Below, piece by piece: positions 26,890 through 36,879 of a stretch of 64,000 bases of DNA. The stretch's first letter is position 1. Each line of letters starts with the position of its first letter. Origin of the DNA: Alteromonas lipotrueiana (GTDB lineage: Bacteria; Pseudomonadota; Gammaproteobacteria; Enterobacterales; Alteromonadaceae); the NCBI RefSeq assembly GCF_019249245.1, contig NZ_JAESDK010000003.1, positions 62,001 to 126,000 of the forward strand, in the 5' to 3' direction. Under the pieces are notes generated by a model. It did no database searches. It was given only the letters and a program-made list of their open reading frames with translations, and was not told where the DNA came from. Made by a program: the position numbers and the translations under genes.

Positions 26890-28770
26890 TCATTGTTCTG
26901 CCGTTTTTGCTGACTGTAGATGTTGTTCAAGCATATCGGCCAAACCCGAAAAGCGCTGTTGACGACGGGCTACCATCGCCTTGAAACGAGTTTCATTGCC
27001 TATCAAAGTACAGCCTTTTTTTGCCCGCGTAATGCCTGTATATAAAAGTTCACGACTGCATAAGCTGGCAATTTGCGCGCTGGTCGCCTCAGGTAACAAC
27101 ATCACCACCTGCTCAAATTCTGAGCCTTGTGATTTGTGAACGGTCATGGCAAATACAGTCTCCACCGCGGGCAACCGGGTAAGACTAATCGAACGTATCC
27201 CGGTATCGCTGGCAAACCAGGCTTTTAATTGCTGGTTTTCATCTGGCCAGATAACACCGACATCACCATTAAACAACTGCTGTGCATAATTATTTTCGAC
27301 CACCATTACCGGACGTCCGGCGTAATGCATATGCTGAGTGGAGCCGCGATAAATCTTCAGAGCTTTTTCGATTCGCTGATTCAATGTATCTACCCCAAAC
27401 GGACCGCGACGCAACGGCGTCAGCCACCGACAGCGATTCATCGCAGTAAGTGCTTGTTGTGGAGTTAGCGATAAGTCTAGCTGCGTTTTAAAGCAATCTC
27501 GGGCAAAGCGGTCAAATTGCGGTTCAAATATAGCTTCGTCTATATGTAAAACCTGTTCATTGGTGTATATCCGTGGCCCTTCATCTGGCGTAGATACACC
27601 GATACATTGCCAGGCCTGATCCCCGTTGGCCACGCGGATGGCGCTGGCTACTTTGGCTAGCTGTCCGGCAAAGCGGCGGCTGATTTGCAGCTTCTGTACA
27701 TAGTCACGGCTTTGCTGGGTTACCTCTAACGCCGGTAAATGCCCGCAAGTGTTTGTCAAATGCTCAGCCAGGTCTGAACTTACTCCCGTAAATAGCTGTT
27801 GACCGGTAAGAGCTTCAAGCACATTGCCTGATTCTACGGCTGGCAACTGGTCGGCATCCCCCACCAGTATCAGTGACGCGGTATCAGGCAGCGCTCGCAC
27901 CAAACGGGCCATCAGGGCCATATCTATCATTGAAGCTTCATCTACAATAAGCACATCACATTGCAATAAATTACGCTGATGGCTACGGGTATCTATCCCA
28001 AACCGATTGATGCCTAGTAACCGGTGCAACGTAACCGCGTTGGTTGGAATTGTCGCCACCAGCGTCTCGTCCAACTTGCCCTCAAGCTGCTGCAGGCTGG
28101 CAGCGATTGATTCGTTCATACGCTGCGCCGCCTTGCCTGTAGGTGCAGCCAGAACAATTCGCGCTTGCCCGGCGGCCATACTTTGCAGCGCCAGCAATAA
28201 GCGGGTAACGGTATAGGTTTTGCCGGTGCCCGGTCCGCCGCTAATAATGGTGAACCGCTGTCGCAGGGCACTAGCTGTGGCCACTTGCTGCCAGTCCTGA
28301 GTTTCACTTTTCTGGGTATCGAACAATACCGGCCATAAGGCACCAATGACCTGGCGCTGCGTGTCGGTCAGTGGTCGGCTGGCAATTTTAGGAGCCAACA
28401 CCCCTGCGACATCTTGCTCAAATTGCCAGTAACGACGAGTATACAAACGGTTGGCTACCAGCACTAACGCATCTCCCGTTAATGGTTGCGCTACACCTTC
28501 GGTCGCCACCTGTAGTAACCGGTCTAAATTCGGATATTGCCAGCCAGAAAGCTCTTGCTCTGCATCATCAAATAATTTCTGCCCCGCCAATTGTTGCAGA
28601 TCCGCGCAGGTATGCCCCTGACGGACCAGCGCGCTTAAACCGATAAGCAACATAAACCAGTCTTTGTACTGAGCATTTTCTTGTGCGGTGAACTGGCCGG
28701 CAAACCAGTAATCTATGGCTTCAATGCCATCGAGACTGGCCAGGGTATCGGCAAACATCTTTTGTTTCAT
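26890..28770 (-). CDS. recD: Exodeoxyribonuclease V subunit alpha, RecD
   Basis: A 626-residue superfamily 1 helicase. Walker A GGPGTGKT near residue 180, LRVLIVDEASMIDM-like motif II (DVLIVDEASMID), GDADQLPAVESG motif III, and C-terminal AMTVHKSQGSEFEQVV and LYTGITRAKK motifs V/VI. RecD is the 5'-3' motor of RecBCD, which processes double-strand breaks and degrades foreign DNA. Its ATG is immediately after the recB TAG stop. E. coli RecD is 608 residues, so this is full length. Confidence 0.96.
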   Translation of the reverse strand: MKQKMFADTLASLDGIEAIDYWFAGQFTAQENAQYKDWFMLLIGLSALVRQGHTCADLQQLAGQKLFDDAEQELSGWQYPNLDRLLQVATEGVAQPLTGDALVLVANRLYTRRYWQFEQDVAGVLAPKIASRPLTDTQRQVIGALWPVLFDTQKSETQDWQQVATASALRQRFTIISGGPGTGKTYTVTRLLLALQSMAAGQARIVLAAPTGKAAQRMNESIAASLQQLEGKLDETLVATIPTNAVTLHRLLGINRFGIDTRSHQRNLLQCDVLIVDEASMIDMALMARLVRALPDTASLILVGDADQLPAVESGNVLEALTGQQLFTGVSSDLAEHLTNTCGHLPALEVTQQSRDYVQKLQISRRFAGQLAKVASAIRVANGDQAWQCIGVSTPDEGPRIYTNEQVLHIDEAIFEPQFDRFARDCFKTQLDLSLTPQQALTAMNRCRWLTPLRRGPFGVDTLNQRIEKALKIYRGSTQHMHYAGRPVMVVENNYAQQLFNGDVGVIWPDENQQLKAWFASDTGIRSISLTRLPAVETVFAMTVHKSQGSEFEQVVMLLPEATSAQIASLCSRELLYTGITRAKKGCTLIGNETRFKAMVARRQQRFSGLADMLEQHLQSAKTAEQ

Positions 28771-31700
28771 CTAGCTTGCCTCTGCGTGCTTGAAAATAGC
28801 ATCTAAAGCCAATAATTGATCTTCTGTTGGTCTTGCGTAATACACGCCTTGTTGCTGCTGGTTGTCCGGGTGCATGCCTCGCAGGTACAAATAATATACA
28901 CCGCCAAAATGCTCTGACGGCGTATAGTCTGGCAATTTGGTTTGCAGATACCGGTGCAATGCTACGGCATAAATCAGGTACTGCAGGTCGTACAAGTGAT
29001 GCTGATTATTCTGTGTTAATTGGGTGGGCTCGTAACCACCAAAATGGTCGCCCAAATGAGTAGATTTGTAATCAGCGATAAAATAGCGGCCGTCGTATTC
29101 AAAAATCAAATCAATAAACCCATGCATCAGACCTTCAAGCTTTTTAGTATCCAGATTCACCATAAAAGGGCCCTGCGCGGGGTCTTGGTTACGGTAGCCG
29201 CCCAGAAACTGATTCAGCTGATACAAATTGACGGTATTTAGCGGAAAATAAAATTCGGCTTCGCGTAACGTTGCTTTTTCAGACAAGGTATTTAGTGTTA
29301 GCCCGTCATCATTTAACGGGGTAGCTAACACCTCGTCAAGCCATTCAAAAAAATCCGGCAGCTGATCATTGGAAATACCAAAACGCTGGGCCATATCCAT
29401 TGCGCTGGCCTGCCAGTCTGGCTCGGTGAAATCGGTATGTTCAAGAATATCGTGCAATAAATTGCCGGCGGCCGCACCTTTGGTAAAGCGAAACCGCAAA
29501 GGGAGATGTTGGGCGTCGGCCTCGCCCTCCGCAGCTAGCAACCGGGTATTGTCCAATTCGGCCTCACGCCGGGTTCGATTAACTACTTGCTGTCTACGCG
29601 CCAGTGCAGAGAACGAATATAAGCGCCAGCGTTCAGTCACCTCCCCTTCAAAGGTGTCGACGCTAAGGGGCTGAAGGGGGATATCATATTGATGCAATTG
29701 GCGCAGCGATAAATTCAGTGGAACAGGCACATACGCCGTGTGTTCCCTCCCTTCTGCTGCGATGCTTTTAATGGCTTGCTGCCAGTCATCTGCAGCCTCA
29801 ATTCCAAGCGCCTGAGCCAGAGCACTTTGCTGATGTTTTTCAAAGGGCGCGACCCCCAAATAGCAACGCTGCGCCGCGCGGGTGACCGCTACATACAACA
29901 GCCTGACCGACTCGGCATTGCCCTCAAGACGAACCCGCTCGATAGCGTTTTCGCTGCGGCCCAACATCAATGTCAGTCCAGATTTCTGGTCATCGTAATA
30001 GCGGTAAAAGGCCTGATATTGTTTTCCTACTTTGGCCGGGTCTCTAAAGTCGCTGGCAAATGGAACAAACACAATAGGATATTCAAGACCTTTTGAGCCA
30101 TGTTGAGTGATTAGCTGAATCAGCTGTGCGTCACTTTCAAGACGCTGAATTTGTTCCTGAGCCAGTTGCGGTTCGCTAATTTGCCGATGCAGCCAGATTA
30201 ATAGCTGTTCGGCATGTTCCTGCGCCGCGGCTTCTCGTTCAAGTACCTCTGATAAATGCAGATAATTGGTCAGCCGCCGCTCCATATTATCTTCAAAGGT
30301 TGCAAAATGTTCTTCCAGTAAATATAGAATTAAGGTCATGCATCCACGGTGTACCCACATCTGACGTAACAACAGGATCTGGTCCATGATTTGCTCCCAC
30401 GCGTGGTCATCTTCGTGGTACAAAAGATTGGTCAGTTGAGCATGAGAAAGCCCGAATAATGGGCTGGACAACGCCGCTGACAGACGATTGGATTGCTGAT
30501 AGTTCCATATACCATCCAACACCCGGTACAAATCCTGTGCTTCTGCAGAGGCAAACAAATTGGTGCGGTTGCTTAAAAACACCGAGGCCAGATTAACTCT
30601 GCGCAGGGCATTTTGTACCACCGCGGCCTCGGGACCACTACGCACCAGAATAGCAATGTCCTGCGGTTGAACGGCGTTCTCGCCTAAGCGCGCATCATTG
30701 AGCAGACGTACAATCTCATCGGCCATCCAGCGTGCCAGTTGTTGTTGCAACTGGCCTTTGGCTGGCTTATCGCCTAATTCATCGGTGTCGACACAGGCGT
30801 AGGTCAGTGCGGCCCGCTCTGCTTGTTCGTCGTGCAACAGAGCGTTGTTGGCTTTGGCATGTTCGGTAGCCCTCACCGGCTCATAGGTAATACCAAAACC
30901 AAATACATCGGCGGGTGCATCGGTAAGCGGCGCTCCGTAAAACAACCGGTTATAACTGGCCACCATCGGCGCGGTAGAGCGCCAGTTGGTGTCCATCACC
31001 CAGCGGTGATCAGCGCTGTTTCCTGCTTCAAGATAGGTAAATATATCGCCCCCACGAAACCCATAAATAGCTTGTTTGGGATCGCCTATCATTAGCAATA
31101 CCTGCAAGCAAGCCGGCTGATAAATATTAGACAAAATCTGATACTGACTGGCGTCGGTATCCTGAAACTCATCAATAAGGGCAGCGGGGTATTTCTGGCG
31201 TAATTGCATGGCCAGCGGTGTGTCAGGAGCGCTGACCTGATTTGCCAGCAACGTTATCAAATCGTCAAAATCTACCAAACCCTGCTGTCTTTTTTGGCGA
31301 ACCACATGCTGGCGAATGAACTCAAACCCCTGGGCAATAACCTGCATAGCCGGAGCTTGCTCCAACATGGTGTCATGTTGTTTTTGTTGGTCTGCCAACG
31401 TTTTTTTGATGTTATTAGCAAAATCGCGAAGTTGCGCAAATATCGGTTTGAGCTCCGGACACGATTTGAACCGGCTATGGTGAGCAAACTTGTTAAAGTC
31501 TGCGGGTAACGGTTTTGCTTCTTTAGACCCCAGCCACTGCAAAATTTCCTGCCACTGCGCCGCGCGCACTTCAGAGTCTTTTACATTGGCAACCAGGCAG
31601 GTTTCGATATCACTGACAAAAGGCGCTAGTTGGGCTTCCTGTAGCGCAAATTCTGTCTGCAGATCTTCATTGTATTTGCGTAGGGATGATTCAGCCTGCT

Positions 31701-32352
31701 GCTTGATTTGTTCTGGCTTGAGAAACTGGGGCTCTAAACCTGAACGTATTGCACTTTCAAAGGTATTGAGCAGCGCTTCGGGGATATGCCAGCCATGCTG
31801 CATAAGCAAATGATACGCCTCTGCGTTTTTAGCCTGGTGGCGTATCCAGTCTTGGGCAGCCTGTAAATACAGCGCTCTGGTATCGGTAGATAACGACAAC
31901 TGCATGGCTGCCGCGCTGGTAAAGGCCAGCTCGGACAAAATGCGATTGCAAAACCCGTGAATAGTGAATACTGCGGCTTCATCCAGCTCTAACAGGGCGG
32001 CTTCAATAATAGTTTGGTGTACAGGCTCGTGAAACTGTGCATAAAGTGCGCTAAATACCGGGTCCGCGCCATCAGGCAGATACCCCGTTTCTGCCGCATC
32101 CCGCCATAAAGTAGCGGCATCGCGCAGGGTTTCGGCAATACGACCCCGAATTTCCTCTGTGGCAGCATTGGTAAACGTCATGACCAGAATCTGTTGCACC
32201 GTAAGCTGCTTTTCTAAAAGCAAACGCAGGTACAGCCGGGTAATATTAAATGTTTTACCGGTACCGGCACTGGCTTCAATTAAATGTCGGCCAGATAAAG
32301 GCATGCTGGTGACATTTAACGGGCGGGCAGTAACAGAAGCACTGCGACTCAT
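28771..32352 (-). CDS. recB: Exodeoxyribonuclease V subunit beta, RecB
   Basis: An 1193-residue helicase-nuclease. N-terminal Walker A EASAGTGKTFNI, DFDDLI, ALIDEFQDTDASQYQIL (motif II), IGDPKQAIYGFRGGDIFTY, and ITQHGSKGLEYPIVFVPF with LLYVAVTRA complete the UvrD-type helicase. The C-terminal nuclease domain has GFIDLIFEYDGRYFIADYKS, with the catalytic Asp and Lys. Length matches E. coli RecB (1180). It overlaps recC by 4 bp (ATGA) and abuts recD. Unlike E. coli, no ptr gene interrupts recC and recB. Confidence 0.97.
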   Translation of the reverse strand: MSRSASVTARPLNVTSMPLSGRHLIEASAGTGKTFNITRLYLRLLLEKQLTVQQILVMTFTNAATEEIRGRIAETLRDAATLWRDAAETGYLPDGADPVFSALYAQFHEPVHQTIIEAALLELDEAAVFTIHGFCNRILSELAFTSAAAMQLSLSTDTRALYLQAAQDWIRHQAKNAEAYHLLMQHGWHIPEALLNTFESAIRSGLEPQFLKPEQIKQQAESSLRKYNEDLQTEFALQEAQLAPFVSDIETCLVANVKDSEVRAAQWQEILQWLGSKEAKPLPADFNKFAHHSRFKSCPELKPIFAQLRDFANNIKKTLADQQKQHDTMLEQAPAMQVIAQGFEFIRQHVVRQKRQQGLVDFDDLITLLANQVSAPDTPLAMQLRQKYPAALIDEFQDTDASQYQILSNIYQPACLQVLLMIGDPKQAIYGFRGGDIFTYLEAGNSADHRWVMDTNWRSTAPMVASYNRLFYGAPLTDAPADVFGFGITYEPVRATEHAKANNALLHDEQAERAALTYACVDTDELGDKPAKGQLQQQLARWMADEIVRLLNDARLGENAVQPQDIAILVRSGPEAAVVQNALRRVNLASVFLSNRTNLFASAEAQDLYRVLDGIWNYQQSNRLSAALSSPLFGLSHAQLTNLLYHEDDHAWEQIMDQILLLRQMWVHRGCMTLILYLLEEHFATFEDNMERRLTNYLHLSEVLEREAAAQEHAEQLLIWLHRQISEPQLAQEQIQRLESDAQLIQLITQHGSKGLEYPIVFVPFASDFRDPAKVGKQYQAFYRYYDDQKSGLTLMLGRSENAIERVRLEGNAESVRLLYVAVTRAAQRCYLGVAPFEKHQQSALAQALGIEAADDWQQAIKSIAAEGREHTAYVPVPLNLSLRQLHQYDIPLQPLSVDTFEGEVTERWRLYSFSALARRQQVVNRTRREAELDNTRLLAAEGEADAQHLPLRFRFTKGAAAGNLLHDILEHTDFTEPDWQASAMDMAQRFGISNDQLPDFFEWLDEVLATPLNDDGLTLNTLSEKATLREAEFYFPLNTVNLYQLNQFLGGYRNQDPAQGPFMVNLDTKKLEGLMHGFIDLIFEYDGRYFIADYKSTHLGDHFGGYEPTQLTQNNQHHLYDLQYLIYAVALHRYLQTKLPDYTPSEHFGGVYYLYLRGMHPDNQQQQGVYYARPTEDQLLALDAIFKHAEAS

Positions 32353-35300
32353 AGCTTTTTCTCCGAATACTGATTGAGCAATGGTCGATACAATGTCTCG
32401 TATTGTTGTAAAGGCAGGTCTTCAAGTAATAATCCATGGGGGAAAAACCACTTCAAATACGGATCTTCCTTCAGGCCCGCGCTTACGCTATTGCCTTCCC
32501 AGAGTTTTTGCCATTCAAACTGGGCATCATTTGCACCGGCCCAATCTTCAAGGGACTGGTCTTTGGCTTTACGCAGTAAGGTTAGTGCCGCATCTGCGAG
32601 CCAGGCAGACGGCTGCACGTTTAGCTTACAAAATGCCTCGGTGACTGCAGTTAGCAAACTGTCAGCGTCTTCGGCGCTAAAGGGCATCAGGGTCGCTTTA
32701 TAGAGCGTCGGCTCTCCTTTTGGCCATTTACAAAAATAACTGAGTATCCCCACAGGCTGACCTTGAGCATTGGCCATTAGCATACAGATGTATTGCTGTA
32801 GCATTCGTGCCGTGTTTTGCGAACCACTATGCCAATTAACGATAAAGTGGGTGTCCTGCGTTTCTGGTTCAGACTGCTGCCACACGGTGGTAGTTAACTG
32901 ACTTTGCCCAAAGTACCAAGAATAGGTTTGCTTGATTAAAGTATGGCTGTCTACGTGTGCCATCAGTAATTGCGATGCACAATCCCACTGACCAAGCAGC
33001 TCTTCTGTTAAAGGCGTAGCCGGCAACGCCCCTGAAAGCTGCGCCTGGCGAACGATGTCATTGGTATCACTTTGCTCACTTCGCGCTTCATTTAATGCGC
33101 TCAGGGTTTGATAACGAGTAAGATTATCGGCGCTAAATGGCTCAGCGTCACTAAGGATTGGCTGCACGGCTTCCAGATATAAGCCCAGTTGCTGGTTAGC
33201 AAAATATTTGAAAGGCTGACACAACGCCCGCGCTATCATCGCCGGGCTTATGGTTTCAGGTAAATGAGCTTCGGGTAAGGAGTTAAATGTGCCCACCGGT
33301 TGCTCATGATGTACCGCAATGGCCTGAGCTAGTCTCAGCCAACCTTTTTCAAAGCCAGGCTGTGGACGTTGAAATCCCGAAACACTAAAAGGATGCAAGG
33401 GCATTTGTCTGGGTTTGGCTGCGTTGGGACTGTAAGCACTTAGCACTTGCTGAAATTCAGCCAACACTAAGGATGGCTGACGCTCGCTGTTATCCTGAGC
33501 GCTGTTTGCCTGATAGCTTAAATACAAATGAGTACGGGCTGAAATCAAAGCCTCTAAAAACAAGTAGCGATCTTCAAGGCGTCTTGAACGATCGCCTATC
33601 TTGCGACTGGAGCCTGCCATCAGGTCGATACTGATAGGCTGTGATAAACGGGGAAACTCTCCATCATTTAAACCTAATATGCATACCACCTTAAACGGGA
33701 TGCTACGCATCGGTAGCATAGAACAAAACGTCACCTGACCGGTTAAAAAATGATTGCCTGCATCTGGCGATGAAAAGCGCTTCATCAACACTTCTTTTAT
33801 TTGTCTGAGTGTAAGCTGAGCATTGTAATCAGCTTCATCACAGTGGGTGGCTAAATCGGCGGTCGCTTTACTGATGCTTTCCCAGACATCCAGATGGTCG
33901 CTGTCTGGTTCAAAACAGTCAACACGCATGGCCATCAAAAACTGATGCCAGTCTGTGGCGGTGCGTGGCTGATTTAACTCACTGGCGTAATGTTTAAGCT
34001 GACTAACCAGGCTTATCAGTTTGCCCAGTACCACACTGTTCTGCCCTTCTACGTGAGGCACACTTAGCATATCGTTGTAAATGCATGCGGTGTCGCCCAG
34101 GGCCATGCCGGTAAGTAAACGCTCGAGCCCCCAGTACCAGCTGAAAGCGTAGTTGTCGTCGACCTGTCGGGTTACCTGACTTTTGTGCTGGCCATTTAAC
34201 CCCCAATGTACGTGGGCCTGCTCTAACCAGTATTGCATAAGATCAAGATCTTCGGCTGCCAGACCAAATTTTTTTCGCATGGCATCCAAACGCAGATAAT
34301 CCATAATTTTAGACACTTCAAAACGACTGTCAGGCAGGCTTAGCAAGCTTAAAAAAGCAGCAATTAAAGGTTCGGCGTCCAGTGGCGAGCGATCGGCAAT
34401 AGAACACGCAATTCGGGGGGGCGTAGTTTGCGTGGGTGCAGGCGTTCCAATTCGATGAAAAACCGCATCAATCAGTGGTGCATAATCTTCGATTGCCGGG
34501 CACATAACCACAATGTCGCCGGGAGCGAGCTCGGGATTTTGTTGCATCTGGTACAACAAATAGTCATGCAAACCCTGCACTTCTCGAAGTGGGCTGTGCG
34601 CTTTAGTCAGAGTAATGCTGTCGTCGGCTTGAGCATCAGCGGCGGAGCGGCCGGCCGGCTGTGCGTGTAAAATGTCTTGTTGCACCTGACTTAACAGGGT
34701 ACCGGTACTTTGCGACTCATCTGGCGCCGAGATGTCAAAGGCACTGACCTCAAAAGTATCGAGTTCGGTGAGCAAGTTAAACAGATCACGGCCCTGTTTG
34801 CCCAGGTTCCCTAATAAAGGGTTATCCTGATTAGCATGTTGCCACTGAGCTATCCCCTGCTCCCGAAGCAAACGCGCCTGTTCCCGATCGCTTTTGGTCT
34901 CTCCCCAATAAGAAATACTGGGGTTCAGATGAAACAAATGAATGTCTGTATGCTGCGCCAGCGCATCAAAAAACTGAACCAGTTGTGGGGCCATAGTGTT
35001 AATTGCAAACACAACTATCCGCTCTGGAAGCGTTTTACAGCCGTGTTCATGCAAGGCGGTGACTGCCTGCTGATGTAACCTGGCCGGGTGTAACGGCTCA
35101 ACATCGACCAGCCTGCGCCATATAGCAGCTTGCCAACGTTCATCTTCATTGCCTTGCAATACCGTAGCATTATCTTCCCAGGCAAAAAGCCACTCAGGCC
35201 GATACAACTGATATTGTTCAAACACATCGGCTAAAGCAGTAGCAAACTGCAGCCTTTGAACCGCCTGCTCGTCGGCATCTTCAATATGCTGCCAATAACG

Positions 35301-35645
35301 ACACACCGGTTTTGCTTCGGGCAGGTCGCAAAACTCCTGTTGCTGGATAAGCTTTTCTATACGCCAAACCAATACTTCGCGTCGATAAACCGATTGCCGG
35401 GGAACTTTATCTTCTCCTAGTATCGTTCGGGCCGTATCCCACATAAATCGGATAGGTAACGGAAACGTCAGGTTCATCGCAATACCCTGCTCGCGGGCCA
35501 GTTCCATATTCAGCCAATGCTGCATTCCAGGGCTTTCTACCAGTATAGTTTCGGCTTGCAGAGGCGGCCCGGGTTGTTGCTTAAGCAAGGCGCCGAGCAA
35601 AAAGCTTAAGTGTTCAAGTTTGTTTGAAGGATAAAGTGCAAGCAA
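32349..35645 (-). CDS. recC: Exodeoxyribonuclease V subunit gamma, RecC
   Basis: A 1098-residue subunit (E. coli: 1122) that recognises Chi and splits strands in RecBCD. N-terminal MLALYPSNKLEHLSFLLG, LVESPGMQHWLNMELA, VFAINTMAP, FHLNPS.YWGE, and GDIVVMCPAIEDYAPLI are RecC landmarks, as is VCILGLNDGEFPR. The start is a TTG at 35645 with no clear Shine-Dalgarno. The nearest upstream ATG is in another frame, and TTG matches the family's N-terminus. It is the first gene of recC-recB-recD, divergent from the dUTPase gene. Confidence 0.95.
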   Translation of the reverse strand: MLALYPSNKLEHLSFLLGALLKQQPGPPLQAETILVESPGMQHWLNMELAREQGIAMNLTFPLPIRFMWDTARTILGEDKVPRQSVYRREVLVWRIEKLIQQQEFCDLPEAKPVCRYWQHIEDADEQAVQRLQFATALADVFEQYQLYRPEWLFAWEDNATVLQGNEDERWQAAIWRRLVDVEPLHPARLHQQAVTALHEHGCKTLPERIVVFAINTMAPQLVQFFDALAQHTDIHLFHLNPSISYWGETKSDREQARLLREQGIAQWQHANQDNPLLGNLGKQGRDLFNLLTELDTFEVSAFDISAPDESQSTGTLLSQVQQDILHAQPAGRSAADAQADDSITLTKAHSPLREVQGLHDYLLYQMQQNPELAPGDIVVMCPAIEDYAPLIDAVFHRIGTPAPTQTTPPRIACSIADRSPLDAEPLIAAFLSLLSLPDSRFEVSKIMDYLRLDAMRKKFGLAAEDLDLMQYWLEQAHVHWGLNGQHKSQVTRQVDDNYAFSWYWGLERLLTGMALGDTACIYNDMLSVPHVEGQNSVVLGKLISLVSQLKHYASELNQPRTATDWHQFLMAMRVDCFEPDSDHLDVWESISKATADLATHCDEADYNAQLTLRQIKEVLMKRFSSPDAGNHFLTGQVTFCSMLPMRSIPFKVVCILGLNDGEFPRLSQPISIDLMAGSSRKIGDRSRRLEDRYLFLEALISARTHLYLSYQANSAQDNSERQPSLVLAEFQQVLSAYSPNAAKPRQMPLHPFSVSGFQRPQPGFEKGWLRLAQAIAVHHEQPVGTFNSLPEAHLPETISPAMIARALCQPFKYFANQQLGLYLEAVQPILSDAEPFSADNLTRYQTLSALNEARSEQSDTNDIVRQAQLSGALPATPLTEELLGQWDCASQLLMAHVDSHTLIKQTYSWYFGQSQLTTTVWQQSEPETQDTHFIVNWHSGSQNTARMLQQYICMLMANAQGQPVGILSYFCKWPKGEPTLYKATLMPFSAEDADSLLTAVTEAFCKLNVQPSAWLADAALTLLRKAKDQSLEDWAGANDAQFEWQKLWEGNSVSAGLKEDPYLKWFFPHGLLLEDLPLQQYETLYRPLLNQYSEKKL

Positions 35646-35765
35646 GATAAGCCATTGTTATAAAGTGTTTTGCTCATAGTAAAAGATATTAACAGCGAAC
35701 TCTAGCTACTCACCTTAGTTTTGATACGCACTAACCGGGGAACAAAAATTGGCCGAGACGGTGCT

Positions 35766-35793
35766 TTGCAGTCGTTTGTAGCTTAGGTACAAT
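35766..35793 (+). promoter_or_regulatory. Sigma-70 promoter of the dUTPase gene
   Basis: TTGCAG (35766-35771) and TACAAT (35788-35793) are separated by 16 bp, 27 bp before the ATG at 35821. Each box is one base from consensus or close to it. Confidence 0.7.
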
Positions 35794-35820
35794 TGGCGTT
35801 TTTGCGCAAGGCTTTTCAAA

Positions 35821-36474
35821 ATGCTAACCCAACAACACATTGCAACCATGTTGTCTTTACAGGACAAAATGAACACTAAGGTAAATCCCGAGTGGCTTAA
35901 TGCCGGCTATGGCTATTTACGCGCCGCTATGGTGGAGTCAGTAGAGGCCATTGAACATCACGGTTGGAAATGGTGGAAAGCCCAAACCAAAGACCTCGCA
36001 CAGCTGCAAATGGAATTAGTGGATATCTGGCATTTCGCACTTTCAGATATTTTAATAAAACATCATGGCGATATTGACCATGCAGCTACCCGGTTATCCC
36101 AAGAGCTGGATGCATCATACGATAATCTGGATTTTGATGGCGCGACTTATTACTTTGCTGAACAATCTTTACTGGATAATTTAGAGCTAATGGCCGGCCT
36201 GTGCGCCGCCAAGCGTTTCAGCGTATCATTGTTTATGAAAATTGTTGGCCAGTGTGACATGTCTTCTGCGGAATTATACCGTCAGTATGTGGGTAAAAAC
36301 GTGCTTAACTTTTTCCGACAGGATAATGGCTACAAAGATGGGTCATATGTAAAAAACTGGGATGGCCGCGAAGACAACGAACATCTGGTTGAAGTATTAG
36401 AAGCACTGGATATTAATGAAGCAACCTACAGCCAAATGGTGTACGAAGGCCTGCGCCTACGCTACCCGAGCTAA
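35821..36474 (+). CDS. Dimeric (all-alpha) dUTP diphosphatase
   Basis: A 217-residue all-helical NTP pyrophosphatase. Motif 1 is WLNAGYGYLRAAMVESVEAIEHHGWKWWK split over a helix pair with the two metal-binding glutamates in ESVEAIEH. Motif 2 is QMELVDIWHFAL with the E/D pair. The C-terminal part has GYKDGSYVKNW with DGREDNEHL. This is the type found in trypanosomes, phages and some gammaproteobacteria. It hydrolyses dUTP to dUMP, keeping uracil out of DNA. Repeat cluster B begins 6 bp after the stop codon. Confidence 0.88.
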   Translation: MLTQQHIATMLSLQDKMNTKVNPEWLNAGYGYLRAAMVESVEAIEHHGWKWWKAQTKDLAQLQMELVDIWHFALSDILIKHHGDIDHAATRLSQELDASYDNLDFDGATYYFAEQSLLDNLELMAGLCAAKRFSVSLFMKIVGQCDMSSAELYRQYVGKNVLNFFRQDNGYKDGSYVKNWDGREDNEHLVEVLEALDINEATYSQMVYEGLRLRYPS

Positions 36475-36480
36475 CGCACT

Positions 36481-36624
36481 TTTGGACAGTCACCCATACT
36501 ATGGACAGTCACTAAGACGCTTTAACCTGCATTTATGACTGTCTTAGTTATGTTTGGACAGTCACCCATACTATGGACAGTCACTAAGAAGCTTAAGCCT
36601 GCATTTATGACTGTCTTAGTTATG
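36481..36624. repeat. Repeat cluster B: two 72-bp tandem copies containing GGACAGTCAC
   Basis: Two direct copies of exactly 72 bp (36481-36552 and 36553-36624), differing at only a few bases in the middle (agacgctttaacc against agaagcttaagcc). Each unit contains two GGACAGTCAC boxes and a downstream ATGACTGTCTTAG, so GACAGTCA pairs with TGACTGTC and CTAAGAC can pair with GTCTTAG in the first unit. It lies directly behind the dUTPase stop codon. The rest of the gap up to 36879 holds no gene I recognise. Confidence 0.88.
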
Positions 36625-36879
36625 CAAAGGAAAATCTTTAATGAGGTCTTATTGCGTTTCAAATATTGCGTCAAACCAAAGACTGTAGCACTCGTGCCGG
36701 CAACCGGCGTATTGTAGAGCAATTAGTTATATTTTTATTGCTGTGTTATCTCAATTCTAAACACGCTCCTGCAGAATACTTTTTTATTCTTTTGAAATAG
36801 TTGACCTTAAACCGCCCTTGACACATAAAAAGCGATATAAACAGGTTTTCAAATAAAACAATATTAAAAAGGCATGACT

